Source of the DNA: JACTOJ01 sp032335695
GTDB taxonomy: Bacteria; Bacillota; Clostridia; Clostridiales; Clostridiaceae
Reading direction: 5' to 3'
DNA: 64,000 nt
Assembly (NCBI RefSeq): GCF_032335695.1
Contig: NZ_JACTOJ010000009.1
Coordinates: 124,001 to 188,000 of the forward strand
Below are positions 35,372 to 44,995 of the stretch, piece by piece. The first letter of the stretch is position 1. The number at the start of each line of letters is the position of its first letter. The notes under the pieces are model-generated. The model saw nothing but the letters and a program-made list of their open reading frames with translations, made no database searches and was not told where the DNA came from. The position numbers and the translations under genes were made by a program.

Positions 35372-37480
35372 ATGCTACATGTTGTGAAAAGGGATGGACG
35401 AGAAGCGGATTTTAATTCTTTGAAGATCACTGAAGCTGTCAAGGGAGCGGCTCAGGAGATATCTTTCGAGATTAAAGAAAGCGAAGCTGTGGAATTAACA
35501 CAGAAAGTAATAAAAAAAATTGAAGATGGAAACATCACAAAAATATCTGTAGAAGATATACAAAATATGGTAGAAAAATCCCTAATAGAGAATGGATATA
35601 AAGAAATAGGTTTAGCTTACTCTAATTATAGAAAAGAAAGAACTAAGATAAGAGATATAAAGTCAGATTTAATGAAGGCTATAGGTCAAATTGGAGTAGA
35701 GACTGACAGAGATAATGCTAATGTAGGTAATAATTTTAGTTCAAAGCTGCTAAGAATAGCTAGTGAATCAAATAAATGGCACAATTTAGCATCTATGCCT
35801 AAGCATTTAGCTAAAGCACATGAAAATGGAGATATTTATTATCATGATTTAGACAGCTATAATTTAACTACTAACTGTCTTCACATACCTACAGGGGAAA
35901 TACTTCAAAGAGGCTTTAATACAGGCTATGGAACTATAAACAGACCTAAGAGAATAGAGTCAGCAGCAGAGCTTAGCTGCATATTGCTTCAATCAACTCA
36001 AAATGATATGTTTGGCGGCCAAGCACACCCTGATTTTGATAATGACATGGCTTTTTTTGTTGAGCCTACAAGAGGTGAAATAAGAGCTGAACTGTTAGAG
36101 CTTGAAGTAAGTGAAGATAAAATGGATGAATTAGTGGAAAAGAAACTAAGAAAAAATATTTCTCAGGCTATGCAGGGTATAGTGTATAATCTAAATACTA
36201 TGCATTCAAGAGCTGGTTCACAGGTACCTTTTTCTTCTATAAATTTAGGAATACCAAAAACAAAGGATGCAGCCTTAGTATGCGAATCCTTTTTAATTGA
36301 ATATGAAAAGGGACTAGGAAAGCATGAGCAGCCTATATTTCCTAATATAATATTTAGAGTAAAAGAGGGCGTTAATAGAGAGCCGAATGATCCATATTAT
36401 TATTTATTTGAGTTAGCTTGCAGAGTAGCAGCTAAGAGAATGAACCCTACTTTCATGAATATGGACTCGGATTTTAATAAGGAATATTTTGATAAGGGTG
36501 TAATACCAGCTACTATGGGCTGCAGAACTTATATATGCTCAAATATAAATGGTGAACCAGGAACTAAGGGCAGAGGTAACATAGCTCCAGCTACTATAAA
36601 TTTGCCTAGAATAGGTATATTAGCAAAAGGCAGTACAGATAAGTTTTTTGAACTTTTGGATAATAGATTAGAACTTACTAGAGAAGCGCTTTTACATAGA
36701 TATAATATACTTAAAAAACTTAAAGTAAGAGATCTGCCCTTTGTAGCAGGACAAGGACTTATGAAGGGCAGTGAGAATTTATCCGAGGATGATTCCATAG
36801 AACCTATTTTAAAGCAGGGAAGCTGGGCAATAGGGTTTATAGGTCTTGCCGAAACCTTGTCTGCACTTATTGGGGAGCATCATGGGGAGAGTGCTGAGGC
36901 TAGAGAACTCGGTGTAAAAATAATAGAACATATAAGAGAATTTACAGATAGAAAAACTCAGGAAGACAGGCTTAATTGGAGTACTTATGCAACTCCAGCA
37001 GAGGGCTTAAGCGGAAAGTTTATAATCCAGGATAAAAAAATATTTGGAATAATACCTGGAGTTACAGATAAAGATTACTACACCAATAGCTATCATGTGC
37101 CAGTTGGTTATCCTATTTCCATAAAGGATAAAATTGAAATAGAGGCACCTTATCATAAGCTTTGCAATGCTGGACATATTTCCTATATAGAGCTTGATGA
37201 TAGACCAGATGGAACTGTTATAAGAGAAATATTAGAATATGCTTATAAGCATACTAATATAAGCTATTTGGGTATTAATTTTCATATAAGATACTGTCGT
37301 GATTGCGGAACTTACCTTGAAGGCTCACAAATGAAGTGCCCTAAGTGCGGAAGTACAAATATACAAGGAGTATCCAGAGTTACAGGATATTTAAGCTTAG
37401 ATGAAAGATTCGGACCAGGTAAGTCAGCAGAGAGAGAAGATAGACTTTCGCATATATCAAATGTTAAAACTTATGTTTAG
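35372..37480 (+). CDS. nrdD: Anaerobic (class III) ribonucleoside-triphosphate reductase
   Basis: A 702-residue enzyme that makes deoxynucleotides without oxygen. The start is ATG 35372 (MLHVVKRDG) with GGAGG upstream; the in-frame ATG at 35336 lies in the promoter region. An N-terminal ATP-cone (about 1-95) is followed by the glycyl radical domain. Cysteine active-site blocks are in TNCLHIPTG and CRTYICSNI; the zinc site is CRDCGTYLEGSQMKCPKCG near the C-terminus; the radical glycine is in RVTGYL. The nrdG activase follows after 16 bases. Confidence 0.97.
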   Translation: MLHVVKRDGREADFNSLKITEAVKGAAQEISFEIKESEAVELTQKVIKKIEDGNITKISVEDIQNMVEKSLIENGYKEIGLAYSNYRKERTKIRDIKSDLMKAIGQIGVETDRDNANVGNNFSSKLLRIASESNKWHNLASMPKHLAKAHENGDIYYHDLDSYNLTTNCLHIPTGEILQRGFNTGYGTINRPKRIESAAELSCILLQSTQNDMFGGQAHPDFDNDMAFFVEPTRGEIRAELLELEVSEDKMDELVEKKLRKNISQAMQGIVYNLNTMHSRAGSQVPFSSINLGIPKTKDAALVCESFLIEYEKGLGKHEQPIFPNIIFRVKEGVNREPNDPYYYLFELACRVAAKRMNPTFMNMDSDFNKEYFDKGVIPATMGCRTYICSNINGEPGTKGRGNIAPATINLPRIGILAKGSTDKFFELLDNRLELTREALLHRYNILKKLKVRDLPFVAGQGLMKGSENLSEDDSIEPILKQGSWAIGFIGLAETLSALIGEHHGESAEARELGVKIIEHIREFTDRKTQEDRLNWSTYATPAEGLSGKFIIQDKKIFGIIPGVTDKDYYTNSYHVPVGYPISIKDKIEIEAPYHKLCNAGHISYIELDDRPDGTVIREILEYAYKHTNISYLGINFHIRYCRDCGTYLEGSQMKCPKCGSTNIQGVSRVTGYLSLDERFGPGKSAEREDRLSHISNVKTYV

Positions 37481-37496
37481 CAGAAGGTGATTAACC

Positions 37497-38012
37497 ATGG
37501 AAAATCAGCAAAATGTCAGATTAGCAGGCATAGCTTATGAAAGCCTTGTTAATGGACCTGGAATGAGAAGAGTTCTATTTGCTCAAGGCTGCCCTCATAA
37601 CTGTAAGGGCTGCTTTAATCAAGATACTCATTCCTTTGAGGGTGGAGCACTCATCAATATGGATGAAATAGTTAAAGATATAATAGAGAATCCCTTTGTT
37701 AAAGGGGTGACCTTTAGCGGTGGAGATCCTTTAGAGCAGGCAGATAAATTTGCATTTATAGCTAAAGAATTAAAAAAAGCAAATAAAAACATATGGTGTT
37801 ATACGGGCTATACTTTTGATTACATACTGGAGCATATAAATGAAAGAAGAGGCTGGAAAGAGCTTCTTCAATATATAGATGTTTTAGTGGACGGAAGATT
37901 TGAGGAGAGTCTAAAGCAGGAAGGTTTGAAATTCAGAGGCTCTTCCAACCAGAGAGTAATTGATGTGCAGGAAAGTTTATCACAAAATAAAATAGTATTA
38001 ATGAAAATATAA
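37497..38012 (+). CDS. nrdG: Class III ribonucleotide reductase activating enzyme
   Basis: A 171-residue radical SAM protein. The cluster motif is GCPHNCKGCFN (CxxxCxxC, about residues 30-40) and the SAM-binding FSGGDPLEQ near 75. It puts the glycyl radical on NrdD. AGGTGAT precedes the ATG. A terminator follows. Confidence 0.95.
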   Translation: MENQQNVRLAGIAYESLVNGPGMRRVLFAQGCPHNCKGCFNQDTHSFEGGALINMDEIVKDIIENPFVKGVTFSGGDPLEQADKFAFIAKELKKANKNIWCYTGYTFDYILEHINERRGWKELLQYIDVLVDGRFEESLKQEGLKFRGSSNQRVIDVQESLSQNKIVLMKI

Positions 38013-38036
38013 AAAGGTGCATTTGCACCTTTTTTA
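38012..38036 (+). terminator. Terminator of nrdDG
   Basis: AAAAGGTGC-attt-GCACCTTTT followed by TTA. Confidence 0.9.
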
Positions 38037-38049
38037 ATTAACTTTAAAA

Positions 38050-39441
38050 TTAGAAGTCAGCATTTTTAGGGGTTCTAGGGAATGGTATAACATCTCTTAT
38101 ATTTCCCATTCCGGTGATGTACATGATTATTCTTTCGAAACCAAGTCCAAAACCTGCATGCTTAGTTCCGCCGTATTTTCTCAATTCAAGATACCACCAA
38201 TAATCCTCTTTGTTAAGACCTAATTCTGCCATTCTAGCTTCCAAGACTTCCAGTCTTTCCTCTCTTTGACTTCCTCCGATGATTTCACCTATGCCAGGCA
38301 CTAGTAAGTCAGTAGCAGCTACAGTCTTATTGTCATCGTTAATTCTCATATAGAAGGCTTTTATTTCTTTTGGATAGTCTGTAACGAAAACTGGTTTCTT
38401 GAAGATTTTTTCTGTTAAATATCTTTCGTGTTCAGTCTGGAGGTCACAGCCCCAATCTACAGGATAAGAGAATTCTTCTCCGCATTTTTTAAGAAGCTCT
38501 ACTGCTTCTGTATAAGAAACCCTAGCAAATTCAGAGTTAACCACGTTGTTAAGTCTTTCTAAAAGTTCTTTGTCCACGAAGGAATTAAAGAATTCTATCT
38601 CTTCAGGAGCATTTTCCAGTACATAATTTATTATGTACTTTATCATCTCTTCAGCCATATCCATATCATCGCTTAAATCAGCAAAAGCCATCTCTGGTTC
38701 TATCATCCAGAATTCAGCTGCATGCCTTGTAGTGTTTGAATTTTCAGCTCTGAAGGTTGGTCCGAAAGTATAAACGTTTCTGAAAGCTAAAGCATAAGCT
38801 TCTGCTGCTAACTGACCGCTGACAGTAAGATTAGTTTCCTTACCGAAGAAATCCTCAGAAAAGTTTATAGTGCCATCTTCATTTTTAGGAACATTGTTTA
38901 AATCAAAAGTAGAAACTCTAAACATTTCTCCTGCACCTTCGCAGTCGCTTCCGGTTATTATTGGAGTGTGAGTATACACAAAGTTTCTTTCTTGAAAAAA
39001 TTTGTGTATTGCAAAGGCTGCAAGGGATCTAACTCTAAATACTGCTGAGAAAGTGTTACTTCTTGGTCTTAAATGAGCTATCTCTCTTAAAAATTCAAAG
39101 CTGTGTCTCTTCTTTTGAAGAGGATATTCTGGAGTAGATAATCCTTCTATTATTATTTCTTCAGCTTGAACTTCAAAAGGCTGTTTAGCCTGAGGAGTTG
39201 CTACAAGTTTTCCTTTCACAGTTATAGATGAACTTATATTTAGCTTACCTATTTCTTTAAAATTTTCTAATTTGCTTTCAAATACGATTTGAAGATTCTT
39301 AAAAAAGCTTCCATCATTTATTTCTATGAATCCAAAGGCGTTAGAGGAACGAATAGTTCTCACCCAGCCTGATATAGTAACAGTTTTATCAATGTATTCT
39401 TCACTGTTTCTGTATAAATTTTTAATTAGTAACTTTTCCAT
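38050..39441 (-). CDS. asnS: Asparaginyl-tRNA synthetase
   Basis: A 463-residue class IIb synthetase. The start is ATG 39441 (MEKLLIKNLY), 11 bases after GGAGG; the frame extends 18 bases further without a start that fits. An N-terminal OB-fold anticodon-binding domain (about 18-115) is followed by the catalytic domain with motif 2 (FRAENSNTTRHAAEFWMIEPEMA, given in parts) and motif 3 (GFGLGFERIIMYITG). A strong GC-rich-free gene, single transcriptional unit. Confidence 0.95.
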   Translation of the reverse strand: MEKLLIKNLYRNSEEYIDKTVTISGWVRTIRSSNAFGFIEINDGSFFKNLQIVFESKLENFKEIGKLNISSSITVKGKLVATPQAKQPFEVQAEEIIIEGLSTPEYPLQKKRHSFEFLREIAHLRPRSNTFSAVFRVRSLAAFAIHKFFQERNFVYTHTPIITGSDCEGAGEMFRVSTFDLNNVPKNEDGTINFSEDFFGKETNLTVSGQLAAEAYALAFRNVYTFGPTFRAENSNTTRHAAEFWMIEPEMAFADLSDDMDMAEEMIKYIINYVLENAPEEIEFFNSFVDKELLERLNNVVNSEFARVSYTEAVELLKKCGEEFSYPVDWGCDLQTEHERYLTEKIFKKPVFVTDYPKEIKAFYMRINDDNKTVAATDLLVPGIGEIIGGSQREERLEVLEARMAELGLNKEDYWWYLELRKYGGTKHAGFGLGFERIIMYITGMGNIRDVIPFPRTPKNADF

Positions 39442-39601
39442 TATGTAAACTACCTCCATTTTATATGTTCATAATGATACTAACTTTTTAAGGTTCAGCA
39501 ATCCTATTAAAAGTATACCTCAAAATATGTAATTATCAAGTTATTTATTGATATTTAGTTTCATAAAATTAATAGAGATTATTGGTTTGGAGGAATATAA
39601 A

Positions 39602-40519
39602 TTGAGCAACATTAATAATATGGGAACTATTTTTTTGAGTATTATATTAGAAGGATTCCCGTTCTTAATCATAGGAGCAATAGTTTCTTCTATAATTCAA
39701 ATATTCGTTTCTGATGAAACTATAGCAAAGATATCTGCTAAAAATAAAATAGCAGCTACATTTATTATTTCTATAATAGGGATAGTATTTCCTGTATGTG
39801 AATGTGGTATAGTGCCTATAGTAAGAAAACTGGTACAAAAGGGAATGTCAGTAGGAACTGCAGTTACCTTTATGCTGGCAGTGCCTATAGTTAATCCTGT
39901 GGTTTTTATGTCTACATATTATGCTTTTATTGGTCATGAAGAAATAGCTTATTTAAGGATGATATTGGGTGTAGTATGCTCAATTTTAATAGGAACTATA
40001 ATAGACAGTATAGCGACTAAGTATCCACTAAAAGAAAAACATATTGTTTGTGATCATGAGCATGAGCACCATCATCATGAACATATCCATCATCATAAAG
40101 AGGGAAGACCTAAATTAAATGAACTTATGTTAGATATAAGTGAAGAATTCTATGAAATAGGGCGCTATTTTATAATAGGAGCTTTGATTTCCTCTGCACT
40201 TCAAACTTTCGTTCCAAGACAAATAGTAGTATCAATAGGACATGGAAATGTATCTTCTATTATCATGATGATGAGTTTGGCCTTCTTATTGTCTATTTGT
40301 TCAGAAACAGATGCTTTCATAGCCAGAACCTTTTTAAATCAATTTACTAATGGTTCTATTATGGCTTTTCTTATATTTGGTCCAATGCTGGATTTAAAAA
40401 ACACTATAATGCTTTTTGGAAGTTTTAAGGCCTCTTTTGTTTTTAAATTAATATTTGTAATTATCTGCATTTGCTTTATAATGGCCTCTTTAGTTACAAC
40501 CTTAATGCCAAATGTTTAA
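39602..40519 (+). CDS. UPF0718/YraQ-family permease
   Basis: A 305-residue membrane protein with about eight hydrophobic segments and a His-rich loop (DHEHEHHHHEHIHHHKEG) between residues about 158-176. The start is TTG 39602, preceded by GGAGGAATATAAA; the longer frame from 39548 lacks an SD. Contains the family signature CECGIVPIVRKLVQKGM. Homologues pair with a TIGR03943 protein and are linked to metal handling; the His-rich loop fits that idea, but substrate is unknown. Confidence 0.85.
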   Translation: MSNINNMGTIFLSIILEGFPFLIIGAIVSSIIQIFVSDETIAKISAKNKIAATFIISIIGIVFPVCECGIVPIVRKLVQKGMSVGTAVTFMLAVPIVNPVVFMSTYYAFIGHEEIAYLRMILGVVCSILIGTIIDSIATKYPLKEKHIVCDHEHEHHHHEHIHHHKEGRPKLNELMLDISEEFYEIGRYFIIGALISSALQTFVPRQIVVSIGHGNVSSIIMMMSLAFLLSICSETDAFIARTFLNQFTNGSIMAFLIFGPMLDLKNTIMLFGSFKASFVFKLIFVIICICFIMASLVTTLMPNV

Positions 40520-40538
40520 GAAAAGGATGGAAATAAAT

Positions 40539-41273
40539 ATGTTTAAAATCAGTTTTAATAAGGTGATCTGGATTGGAATATTAATTATGCTTTTTGCTTG
40601 TATGTATAATTTAATATATACCAATAATATAAGAAATTATTTAAATCCAGCCATGATAAAATATGTATATTTCTCTGCTTCAGTGATATTTCTTATGGCA
40701 GTATTCGAGTTGTTTAATCTAAGAAGCGATGGAGAACAGCATATCAAGAAGGGATATATATTATTTTTAATTCCTATAATTGTGTATGGTGCAATGAAAT
40801 CTCAGCCTATTAGCGAAAGCATGGCTTTCAATAGAGGCACTAATATGTATTTTTACAAGCAAGAGGTTTCTGATAGCTTAGAACATAATCATGTACATAG
40901 CGAAAAAGAAAAGATGATAATAAGCGGGAATAAAATAGAAATAAATGACGATAATTTTTATGAGAGCATGAAGGAGATATATAATAATGTGGAAAAATAT
41001 AGCAGCTATACCTTGAATTTAAGCGGATATGTAATAAGCACAGATGGAAATACCTTTGTTCTTGGAAGAACAGTAGTTTCCTGCTGCGCTGCAGATGCAG
41101 AAATAATAGGCATGAAATGCTACTATAATGATGGTGATAAAATTAAAGCAGGAAGCTGGGTTAGCTTGGAAGGGAAGGTGGTACGAGATATAAGTTCTAA
41201 GGAGCCCTTCATAAATATAGAAAAAATTAGCACTATAACTGAACCCAGAAATACCTATATTTATAGAGATTAA
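40539..41273 (+). CDS. TIGR03943-family protein, partner of the permease
   Basis: A 244-residue protein: two or three N-terminal membrane segments and a soluble C-terminal half with GRTVVSCCAADAEIIG, characteristic of the YcgQ/TIGR03943 family. The start is ATG 40539 with AAGGATGG upstream; the in-frame ATG at 40512 overlaps the end of the permease gene. The two genes form the usual pair, whose role (metal or small-ion transport) is not proven. Confidence 0.83.
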   Translation: MFKISFNKVIWIGILIMLFACMYNLIYTNNIRNYLNPAMIKYVYFSASVIFLMAVFELFNLRSDGEQHIKKGYILFLIPIIVYGAMKSQPISESMAFNRGTNMYFYKQEVSDSLEHNHVHSEKEKMIISGNKIEINDDNFYESMKEIYNNVEKYSSYTLNLSGYVISTDGNTFVLGRTVVSCCAADAEIIGMKCYYNDGDKIKAGSWVSLEGKVVRDISSKEPFINIEKISTITEPRNTYIYRD

Positions 41274-41334
41274 TTGACATTGATTTACTGCAAGCTTATA
41301 ATGTCTTTATACATGTATCACATGGGAGGAAAAA

Positions 41335-41817
41335 ATGTTCCACTTATTTAAAAGAAAATTTAAGATTTTAGCTCCTGTAAGCGGAAAAATAATAAGGCTT
41401 TCAGAAGTGCCGGATGAAATTTTTGCAGAGAAGATGGCTGGAGATGGTATAGCTATAGAATGCAAAGACGATGTGGTACTAGCACCAGCTGACGGAGAAA
41501 TAAATTTGATTTTTAATACTAATCATGCTTTTGGAATGCTTTTAGATAATAAAATTGAAATACTAGTCCACATAGGATTAGATACAATTAAATTAGGAGG
41601 AGAGGGTTTTAAGCGGTTAGTACAAGAAGGGGAAATAGTTAAAGCGGGAGACCCTATAATTAAATTTGATAGAGAATTTGTGTTATCTAGAAATTGTTCT
41701 ATAATAACTCCAGTTCTTATAACCAACACAGAGCTTGTGGAGTTTACTGATTTAAATATAGGAAAGATAGTAAAAGCAGGTAAAGATGATATATTAGAAT
41801 ATAAATTTATAAAGTAA
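41335..41817 (+). CDS. PTS system glucose-type EIIA component
   Basis: A 160-residue protein: a stand-alone EIIA-Glc. The phosphorylated His is in VHIGLDTIKLGG (about residue 79) and the second conserved His is in the NHAFG block near 63. It passes phosphate from HPr to an EIIBC, and may signal sugar status. AGGAGG precedes ATG. Terminator follows. Confidence 0.93.
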   Translation: MFHLFKRKFKILAPVSGKIIRLSEVPDEIFAEKMAGDGIAIECKDDVVLAPADGEINLIFNTNHAFGMLLDNKIEILVHIGLDTIKLGGEGFKRLVQEGEIVKAGDPIIKFDREFVLSRNCSIITPVLITNTELVEFTDLNIGKIVKAGKDDILEYKFIK

Positions 41818-41846
41818 AAATGATATGGACTCCATATCATTTTTTA
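41817..41846 (+). terminator. Terminator of the EIIA gene
   Basis: AAAATGATATGG / CCATATCATTTT followed by TTT. Confidence 0.9.
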
Positions 41847-41884
41847 GTATACAGTAAATATGAAATAAAAAAGAGAGGGATTAT

Positions 41885-42628
41885 GTGAAGATTAATATTA
41901 ATGATGACGAAACCTTAGATGATTTACAGTTAAAAAATATTTTTTTAATTCAGAAAAAGGATGCCTTTAGATTTGGTGTTGATGCAGTCTTATTAGCTAA
42001 CTTTGCGAAAGTAAAAAGAAATTCGAAAGTGATAGATCTATGCAGCGGCACTGGCATTGTGCCATTTATATTGGCTGGAAAGACGGATGCAAGTTTTATA
42101 ACTGGGGTAGAAATACAAGATGATATGGTAGAGATGGCTCAAAGGAGTGTTTTATATAATAATTTGCAGCATAGGGTAGCTTTCTTAAATGAAGATATAA
42201 AAAATATTGATAAAATTAAAAAGCTGGAAAAGGTGGATGTAGTAACAGTAAATCCCCCATATAAACTTATAAATTCAGGGATAATAAATGAAAAGGATAA
42301 GAATGCCATAGCAAGGCATGAGATATGCTGCACTTTAGAGGATGTTATTGCGGCTTCTAGAATATTATTGAAGGATAATGGAAGACTATATATGGTTCAT
42401 AGACCTGAAAGACTAGCCGATATATTATGTGCTATGAGAAAATACAAAATAGAGCCTAAGACTATAAGGATGATTCATCCAAACACCAAAAAAGCACCTA
42501 ATATAGTGCTTGTAGAGGGTCAGAGAGATGGAGGAGCTTTTTTGAAGTGGGAACCACCCCTTTATGTATATGATGATGAAGGAAATTATACCAAAGAGAT
42601 AGATGCAATTTATGGAAGGGAGAGTTAA
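41885..42628 (+). CDS. tRNA1(Val) (adenine(37)-N6)-methyltransferase-like
   Basis: A 247-residue SAM-dependent methyltransferase of the TrmN6/YabB type. Start GTG 41885 with GAGAGGG upstream. Conserved: DAFRFGVDAVLLANF, DLCSGTGIVPFIL (SAM motif), NPPYKL (NPPY motif for adenine-N6 methylation) and HPERLADI. It overlaps nothing, ending one base before the RsmI start. Confidence 0.88.
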   Translation: MKININDDETLDDLQLKNIFLIQKKDAFRFGVDAVLLANFAKVKRNSKVIDLCSGTGIVPFILAGKTDASFITGVEIQDDMVEMAQRSVLYNNLQHRVAFLNEDIKNIDKIKKLEKVDVVTVNPPYKLINSGIINEKDKNAIARHEICCTLEDVIAASRILLKDNGRLYMVHRPERLADILCAMRKYKIEPKTIRMIHPNTKKAPNIVLVEGQRDGGAFLKWEPPLYVYDDEGNYTKEIDAIYGRES

Positions 42629-42629
42629 A

Positions 42630-43475
42630 ATGACTACTGGAAAGCTTTATTTAGTTCCTACTCCCATAGGAAACTTAAAAGACATAACCTTGAGAGCTCT
42701 AGAAGTTTTAAAAATGGTGGATATAATAGCAGCAGAGGACACTAGACAGACGCTTAAGCTTTTAAATCATTATGAGATAAAGAAATCTTTGGTGAGCTAT
42801 CATAAATTTAATGAAAATACAAAGGGAGAGGACATTATAGAGATGCTCACTGATGGAAAACAGGTGGCGATAGTAACAGATGCAGGTACGCCTGGCATAT
42901 CAGACCCAGGAAGTGTTATTGTAAGTAAATGTATAGAAAAAGGCATTGGTTTTGATGTATTGCCAGGAGCCACAGCAGTTACTACGGCATTGGTATATTC
43001 TGGACTGGATACTACCAAATTTATGTTTAAAGGGTTTGTTCCAAGAGAAAATAAGGAAAGGATTCCTTTTATAGAAGATATAAAAGACAGAAAGGAAACT
43101 ATAATATTCTATGAAGCACCTCATAGATTGAGAGAAACCTTGAGCTTTTTGCTAGATAGACTTGGAGACAGATCTATAGCAATCTGCAGAGAATTAACAA
43201 AGCTTCATGAGGAGATATTGAGGTATAATATTTCTGAAGCTATAGATTATTATACCAAGGTAGAACCTAGAGGCGAATATGTTTTGGTAGTTCAAGGAAA
43301 AAGTGAAGAAGAAATATTAAAAGAAAAAAAATCCTTATGGGAAAATCTAACTATAGAAGAACATATTAAAAAATATATGGAAGATGGACTTAGCAAAAAA
43401 GACGCAATAAAAAAGGTGGCAAAGGAGAGAGCACTGTCAAAATCAGAAGTATATTCACATTCCATAGATATATAA
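42630..43475 (+). CDS. rsmI: 16S rRNA (cytidine(1402)-2'-O)-methyltransferase
   Basis: A 281-residue SAM-dependent enzyme of the tetrapyrrole-methylase fold. Start ATG 42630 (MTTGKLYLVPTP) with GGGAGAG upstream; the longer frame from 42603 has no SD. Conserved blocks: PTPIGNLKDITLRA, AAEDTRQTLKLLN, VTDAGTPGISDPG and PGATAVTTALVYSGL. Follows trmN6, a pairing common in Firmicutes. Confidence 0.96.
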   Translation: MTTGKLYLVPTPIGNLKDITLRALEVLKMVDIIAAEDTRQTLKLLNHYEIKKSLVSYHKFNENTKGEDIIEMLTDGKQVAIVTDAGTPGISDPGSVIVSKCIEKGIGFDVLPGATAVTTALVYSGLDTTKFMFKGFVPRENKERIPFIEDIKDRKETIIFYEAPHRLRETLSFLLDRLGDRSIAICRELTKLHEEILRYNISEAIDYYTKVEPRGEYVLVVQGKSEEEILKEKKSLWENLTIEEHIKKYMEDGLSKKDAIKKVAKERALSKSEVYSHSIDI

Positions 43476-43566
43476 AAATCAAATTGCAAATTTGATACCC
43501 ATAAAATATGAAAAAATGCTAATAATTCAAAAAATATTAACAAATCTTTAAAAGTAAAGATATTCA

Positions 43567-43596
43567 TTGAGAAATTTGCCATTAAAGTGGTATAAT
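43567..43596 (+). promoter_or_regulatory. Promoter of the NlpC/P60 gene
   Basis: TTGAGA (43567-43572), 18-base spacer, TATAAT (43591-43596). Confidence 0.6.
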
Positions 43597-43611
43597 GTAC
43601 TTAATGTTTGT

Positions 43612-43698
43612 GGACAAGTAGTTGTTAGGGACCATGGCATAAAGTAAACTTTATTATTAGGGGGGTGAAACTGCTCTGTACAAAGGATTGCAGAGTAG
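43612..43698 (+). ncRNA. Structured leader of the NlpC/P60 gene (candidate element, copy 1)
   Basis: Blocks AGTTGTTA (43620), ATGG then ATAAAGTAAACT (to 43650), a GGGGGG tract (43660-43665) followed by TGA, and a hairpin CTGCTCTG (43671-43678) / CAGAGTAG (43691-43698) that abuts the start codon at 43699. The same order of blocks occurs before the sortase gene. The stem takes in the only SD-like bases (GTAGG), so it should affect translation. Confidence 0.5.
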
Positions 43699-44823
43699 GT
43701 GGCTTTGAATAAGAAGATTTTAACTATTATAGCGACAGTATGTTTAACCTTTTCATTTGGAGTAGTTGCAAATGCGGATACGGTATCACAATTAAATCAA
43801 CAATTAAATACTTACCAGCAGAAGAATTCAGATAAGATAAAACAAATTAATGATATTACTTCAAAATTATCTGATATAGATAACCAGATATCTGATCTAA
43901 CTGTGAAAATAAGCAAAAATAAAACGGATTTAAACACAACAGAAGCTAATATTTCTGAAACTCAAAAGAACATACAGGAAACTCAGGACAGTCTTGATAA
44001 GCAGCAAGAATTGTTGGACAAGCGTATCAGGCAGATGTACAAGAATGGTTCCACTGGATATTTAGGAGTAATTCTTGAAGCAAGTAGTTTTTCAGATTTA
44101 TTCAACAGAGTGGAAGCTGTGGACAAGATGTCTACATATGACAATAATGTAATGGCTGAAACTAAACAGAAAAAAGAAGAATTGCAGAATAAAAAGAAAC
44201 AGCTAGATGTTGATAAAGCTAAGATAGTAAAATTAACAGCAGATTATAATAGCCAGCAGTCAGATTTGAAAAATACTAAAGCTAGTGAAAAAGCAGTACT
44301 TGATAAAATGACTAAGGAATATAGGGTAATAGATGCTAATGTAACTAGTTTAAGAAATCAGATTCAAGTTGAAAATGATAAAGCCAAATTAGCAGCTCAG
44401 CAATTAGAAGCAGCACAGAAGCAAGCTGCATCTACTGGAGCTTTAAATCGTGGTAGTTCTTTTGTGGTATCATCAAACTCCGTAGTTTCATTTGCAGAAC
44501 AATTCTTGAACGTGCCATATGTATATGGTGGTTCATCTCCATCAGGTTTTGATTGTTCTGGACTTATGCAGTATGTTTATGCTCATTTTGGAGTTGATTT
44601 ACCTAGAGTTGCACAGGATCAAGCTGGAGTAGGTACAGCTGTATCAAAGGATGCACTTCAGCCAGGAGATTTAGTTTTCTTCGGAAGCGCTGGAAATATA
44701 ACTCATGTAGGTATGTACGTTGGAGGAGGAAGCTTTATTGAAGCTCCTTATACTGGCGCAAATGTAAGAATTTCGGATCTTTCTTATAGATCAAACTATG
44801 TATGTGCTAGAAGAGTTAAATAA
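43699..44823 (+). CDS. Secreted NlpC/P60 peptidoglycan hydrolase
   Basis: A 374-residue protein. Signal peptide (about 1-27, cleaved near ANAD). Residues about 30-220 form a long coiled coil (PcsB-like), residues 255-374 an NlpC/P60 domain: catalytic Cys in GFDCSGLMQYVYAHFG and His in THVGMYVGGGSF. Such hydrolases cut D-Glu-DAP links and are often controlled by FtsEX or lipids. Start GTG 43699 or TTG 43705 (MNKKILTI); the latter matches relatives in N-terminal length. An upstream start is excluded by a stop at 43696. Confidence 0.93.
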   Translation: MALNKKILTIIATVCLTFSFGVVANADTVSQLNQQLNTYQQKNSDKIKQINDITSKLSDIDNQISDLTVKISKNKTDLNTTEANISETQKNIQETQDSLDKQQELLDKRIRQMYKNGSTGYLGVILEASSFSDLFNRVEAVDKMSTYDNNVMAETKQKKEELQNKKKQLDVDKAKIVKLTADYNSQQSDLKNTKASEKAVLDKMTKEYRVIDANVTSLRNQIQVENDKAKLAAQQLEAAQKQAASTGALNRGSSFVVSSNSVVSFAEQFLNVPYVYGGSSPSGFDCSGLMQYVYAHFGVDLPRVAQDQAGVGTAVSKDALQPGDLVFFGSAGNITHVGMYVGGGSFIEAPYTGANVRISDLSYRSNYVCARRVK

Positions 44824-44887
44824 TAATTAAGTGCAGAACCAATAATTAAAATGTTCTTTAAACAGGTCTCTAAAAAATAGTATAGTA

Positions 44888-44921
44888 AAAAGCTATGCCT
44901 AAAAAAGGCATAGCTTTTTTT
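44888..44921 (+). terminator. Terminator of the NlpC/P60 gene
   Basis: AAAAGCTATGCC / GGCATAGCTTTT with T-run. Confidence 0.92.
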
Positions 44922-44940
44922 ATATAAAGAAAAACAAAAT

Positions 44941-44995
44941 AAAAAAAGGATTGTCTGCTGCATGATTATAAATCATTCTAGACAACCCTTTTTAT
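44941..44995 (-). terminator. Terminator of abrB
   Basis: Read on the minus strand, GGGTTGTCT..GATTTATAATC..AGACAATCC, followed by seven T; its T-rich other end may serve the plus strand. Confidence 0.82.

Noticed and set aside
43612..43705. c-di-AMP (ydaO) riboswitch before the NlpC/P60 gene
   Set aside because: The GGGGTGAA-hairpin-GTAGG part resembles ydaO, but the conserved GTCAGCTAAC region and the rest of the aptamer are absent and coding begins right after. Kept instead as a candidate new leader.
43665..43711. 15-codon leader ORF (KLLCTKDCRVGGFE) overlapping the NlpC/P60 start
   Set aside because: The G-tract is too close to the GTG to act as SD, and the bases are explained by the hairpin; no independent evidence.
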